A program made the position numbers and the translations under genes. Source: Palsa-1392 sp036493915 (GTDB lineage: Bacteria; Verrucomicrobiota; Verrucomicrobiia; Chthoniobacterales; UBA10450). Taken from it: a DNA stretch of 7,292 nt. Of the stretch, positions 6,704 through 7,292 are shown in pieces. The stretch's first letter is position 1. Each line of letters begins with the position of its first letter. The notes under the pieces are model-generated. The model made no database searches, had not been told where the DNA came from, and saw only the letters and a list, made by a program, of their open reading frames with translations. The stretch spans positions 1 to 7,292 of the forward strand of contig DASXPA010000250.1 in assembly GCA_036493915.1 (NCBI GenBank), given 5' to 3'.

Positions 6704-7292
6704 GTGTCCCGTCCCGCGACCCGAGGATGGCGGCTGATTTGCGCCGGCGTGCTGGCCGGCCTTCTCAGCGCCGACTTCTGCGCGCGAGCAGACTGGTTGG
6801 TCCACTCGAGCGCGCGGCAAAAAGGTTCCCCTAACGAATCGGTCGAGCATTGGAAGGTCGAGCTGAAGAATCCCGACTCGACGGAGCAGGTCACCTTGCA
6901 TCTCGCTGTTTTCGCGAGCCGCAACGCCACGCTCAAGGTAATCGATCAACCGGAGGCTCCACGCCGCGACCTGGCAGACGTGATGACGGAAACGAAAAGT
7001 CTGGCCGGTGTCAATGGCGGCTACTTCGATCCGGATGATGCGCCTGTCGGACTGCTCGTCTGCGCCGGCCGCGTTATTTCGCCGTTGCGGAAAGCGAAGC
7101 TCCTCAGCGGTGTCCTCGCGGTCACCGCGAAACAGGTTGATATCGTCAGGGCAACCAATTTTCAACGAAGGGACCGGATTACTTTCGCGCTGCAATGCGG
7201 CCCGCTCCTGGTCGAGCGGGCGACACCGGTCGCGGGTTTGAATGACACGCGCCAGGCGCGGCGAACCTTCGCCGCGGTGGACGGAAATGGAC
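6704..7292 (+). CDS. Exported phosphodiester glycosidase (NAGPA/DUF2233) family protein, partial
   Basis: The first 196 codons are present; the frame runs off the right edge. GTG 6704 follows the htrA stop codon with no gap. It gives a good signal peptide: Arg-rich start, hydrophobic core LICAGVLAGLLSA (11-23) and probable cleavage after ARA (residue 29). The mature part has two hallmarks of the family that includes the human mannose-6-phosphate uncovering enzyme: GVNGGYFDPDDAPVGLLV (N104, G105, G106, F108, D109), then QCGPLLVERATPVAGLND and RRTFAAVDGNG (164-196), matching the usual 'GP.L...G......R...AID..G'. Such proteins cleave sugar phosphodiesters or act on cell-wall glycans; the substrate here is unknown. 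The downstream catalytic segments are not visible. Coupling to htrA suggests an envelope role, by inference. Confidence 0.82.
   Translation, partial: MSRPATRGWRLICAGVLAGLLSADFCARADWLVHSSARQKGSPNESVEHWKVELKNPDSTEQVTLHLAVFASRNATLKVIDQPEAPRRDLADVMTETKSLAGVNGGYFDPDDAPVGLLVCAGRVISPLRKAKLLSGVLAVTAKQVDIVRATNFQRRDRITFALQCGPLLVERATPVAGLNDTRQARRTFAAVDGNG

Noticed and set aside
5240..7195. 651-codon open frame on the minus strand opposite htrA and the glycosidase-family gene
   Set aside because: The plus strand here encodes two recognisable protein families in intact frames. The antisense product is Arg/Asp/Ala/Val-rich with no motif, the usual shadow of GC-rich codon use.
1..7292. CRISPR array, tRNA/rRNA, insertion sequence or phage genes
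   Set aside because: No regularly spaced direct repeats, cloverleaf or CCA-type sequence, transposase-like protein or terminal repeat pair was seen.

Overview
The window is GC-rich, densely coded bacterial DNA with five protein genes and no RNA genes, insertion sequences or CRISPR array. The likely source is a Gram-negative bacterium with many exported proteins. The gene set, the scarcity of Shine-Dalgarno sequences and the Pro/Ala-rich spacer after a signal peptide would suit a soil Verrucomicrobiota (Spartobacteria/Chthoniobacterales type). That is an impression from style, not a proven assignment.

Layout. Positions 1-2133 (minus) hold the first 711 codons of a trehalose synthase fused to a maltokinase; the frame is open to the window edge. 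A 109-bp divergent gap with an 11-bp palindrome follows. Positions 2243-3661 (plus) encode a secreted beta-propeller-like repeat protein of unknown function. A short convergent gap with two hairpins separates it from 3746-4954 (minus), a lysine 2,3-aminomutase-type radical SAM enzyme (KamA). The 249-bp divergent gap 4955-5203 carries a probable promoter for each flanking gene. Between them lies a 27-bp inverted repeat built from GGANNA hexamers. Positions 5204-6703 (plus) encode a periplasmic HtrA/DegP-type serine protease with two PDZ domains. Its stop codon is followed at once by the GTG start of a second exported protein, 6704 to beyond 7292, a phosphodiester glycosidase (NAGPA/DUF2233) family member.

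Functionally, the window mixes alpha-glucan/trehalose metabolism (TreS-maltokinase makes maltose and then maltose 1-phosphate, the substrate of GlgE), beta-lysine formation (KamA) and envelope functions (propeller, HtrA, glycosidase-like protein). Only htrA and the gene after it look like an operon; the other genes are divergent or convergent single units.

The signals least explained by ordinary gene content are the hexamer-built inverted repeat at 5042-5116, the over-representation of the 7-mer CCTAACG/CGTTAGG (six copies, all right of position 3200), and the apparent eight-fold circular repeat of the propeller protein. I did not see a clearly new defence or mobile system.
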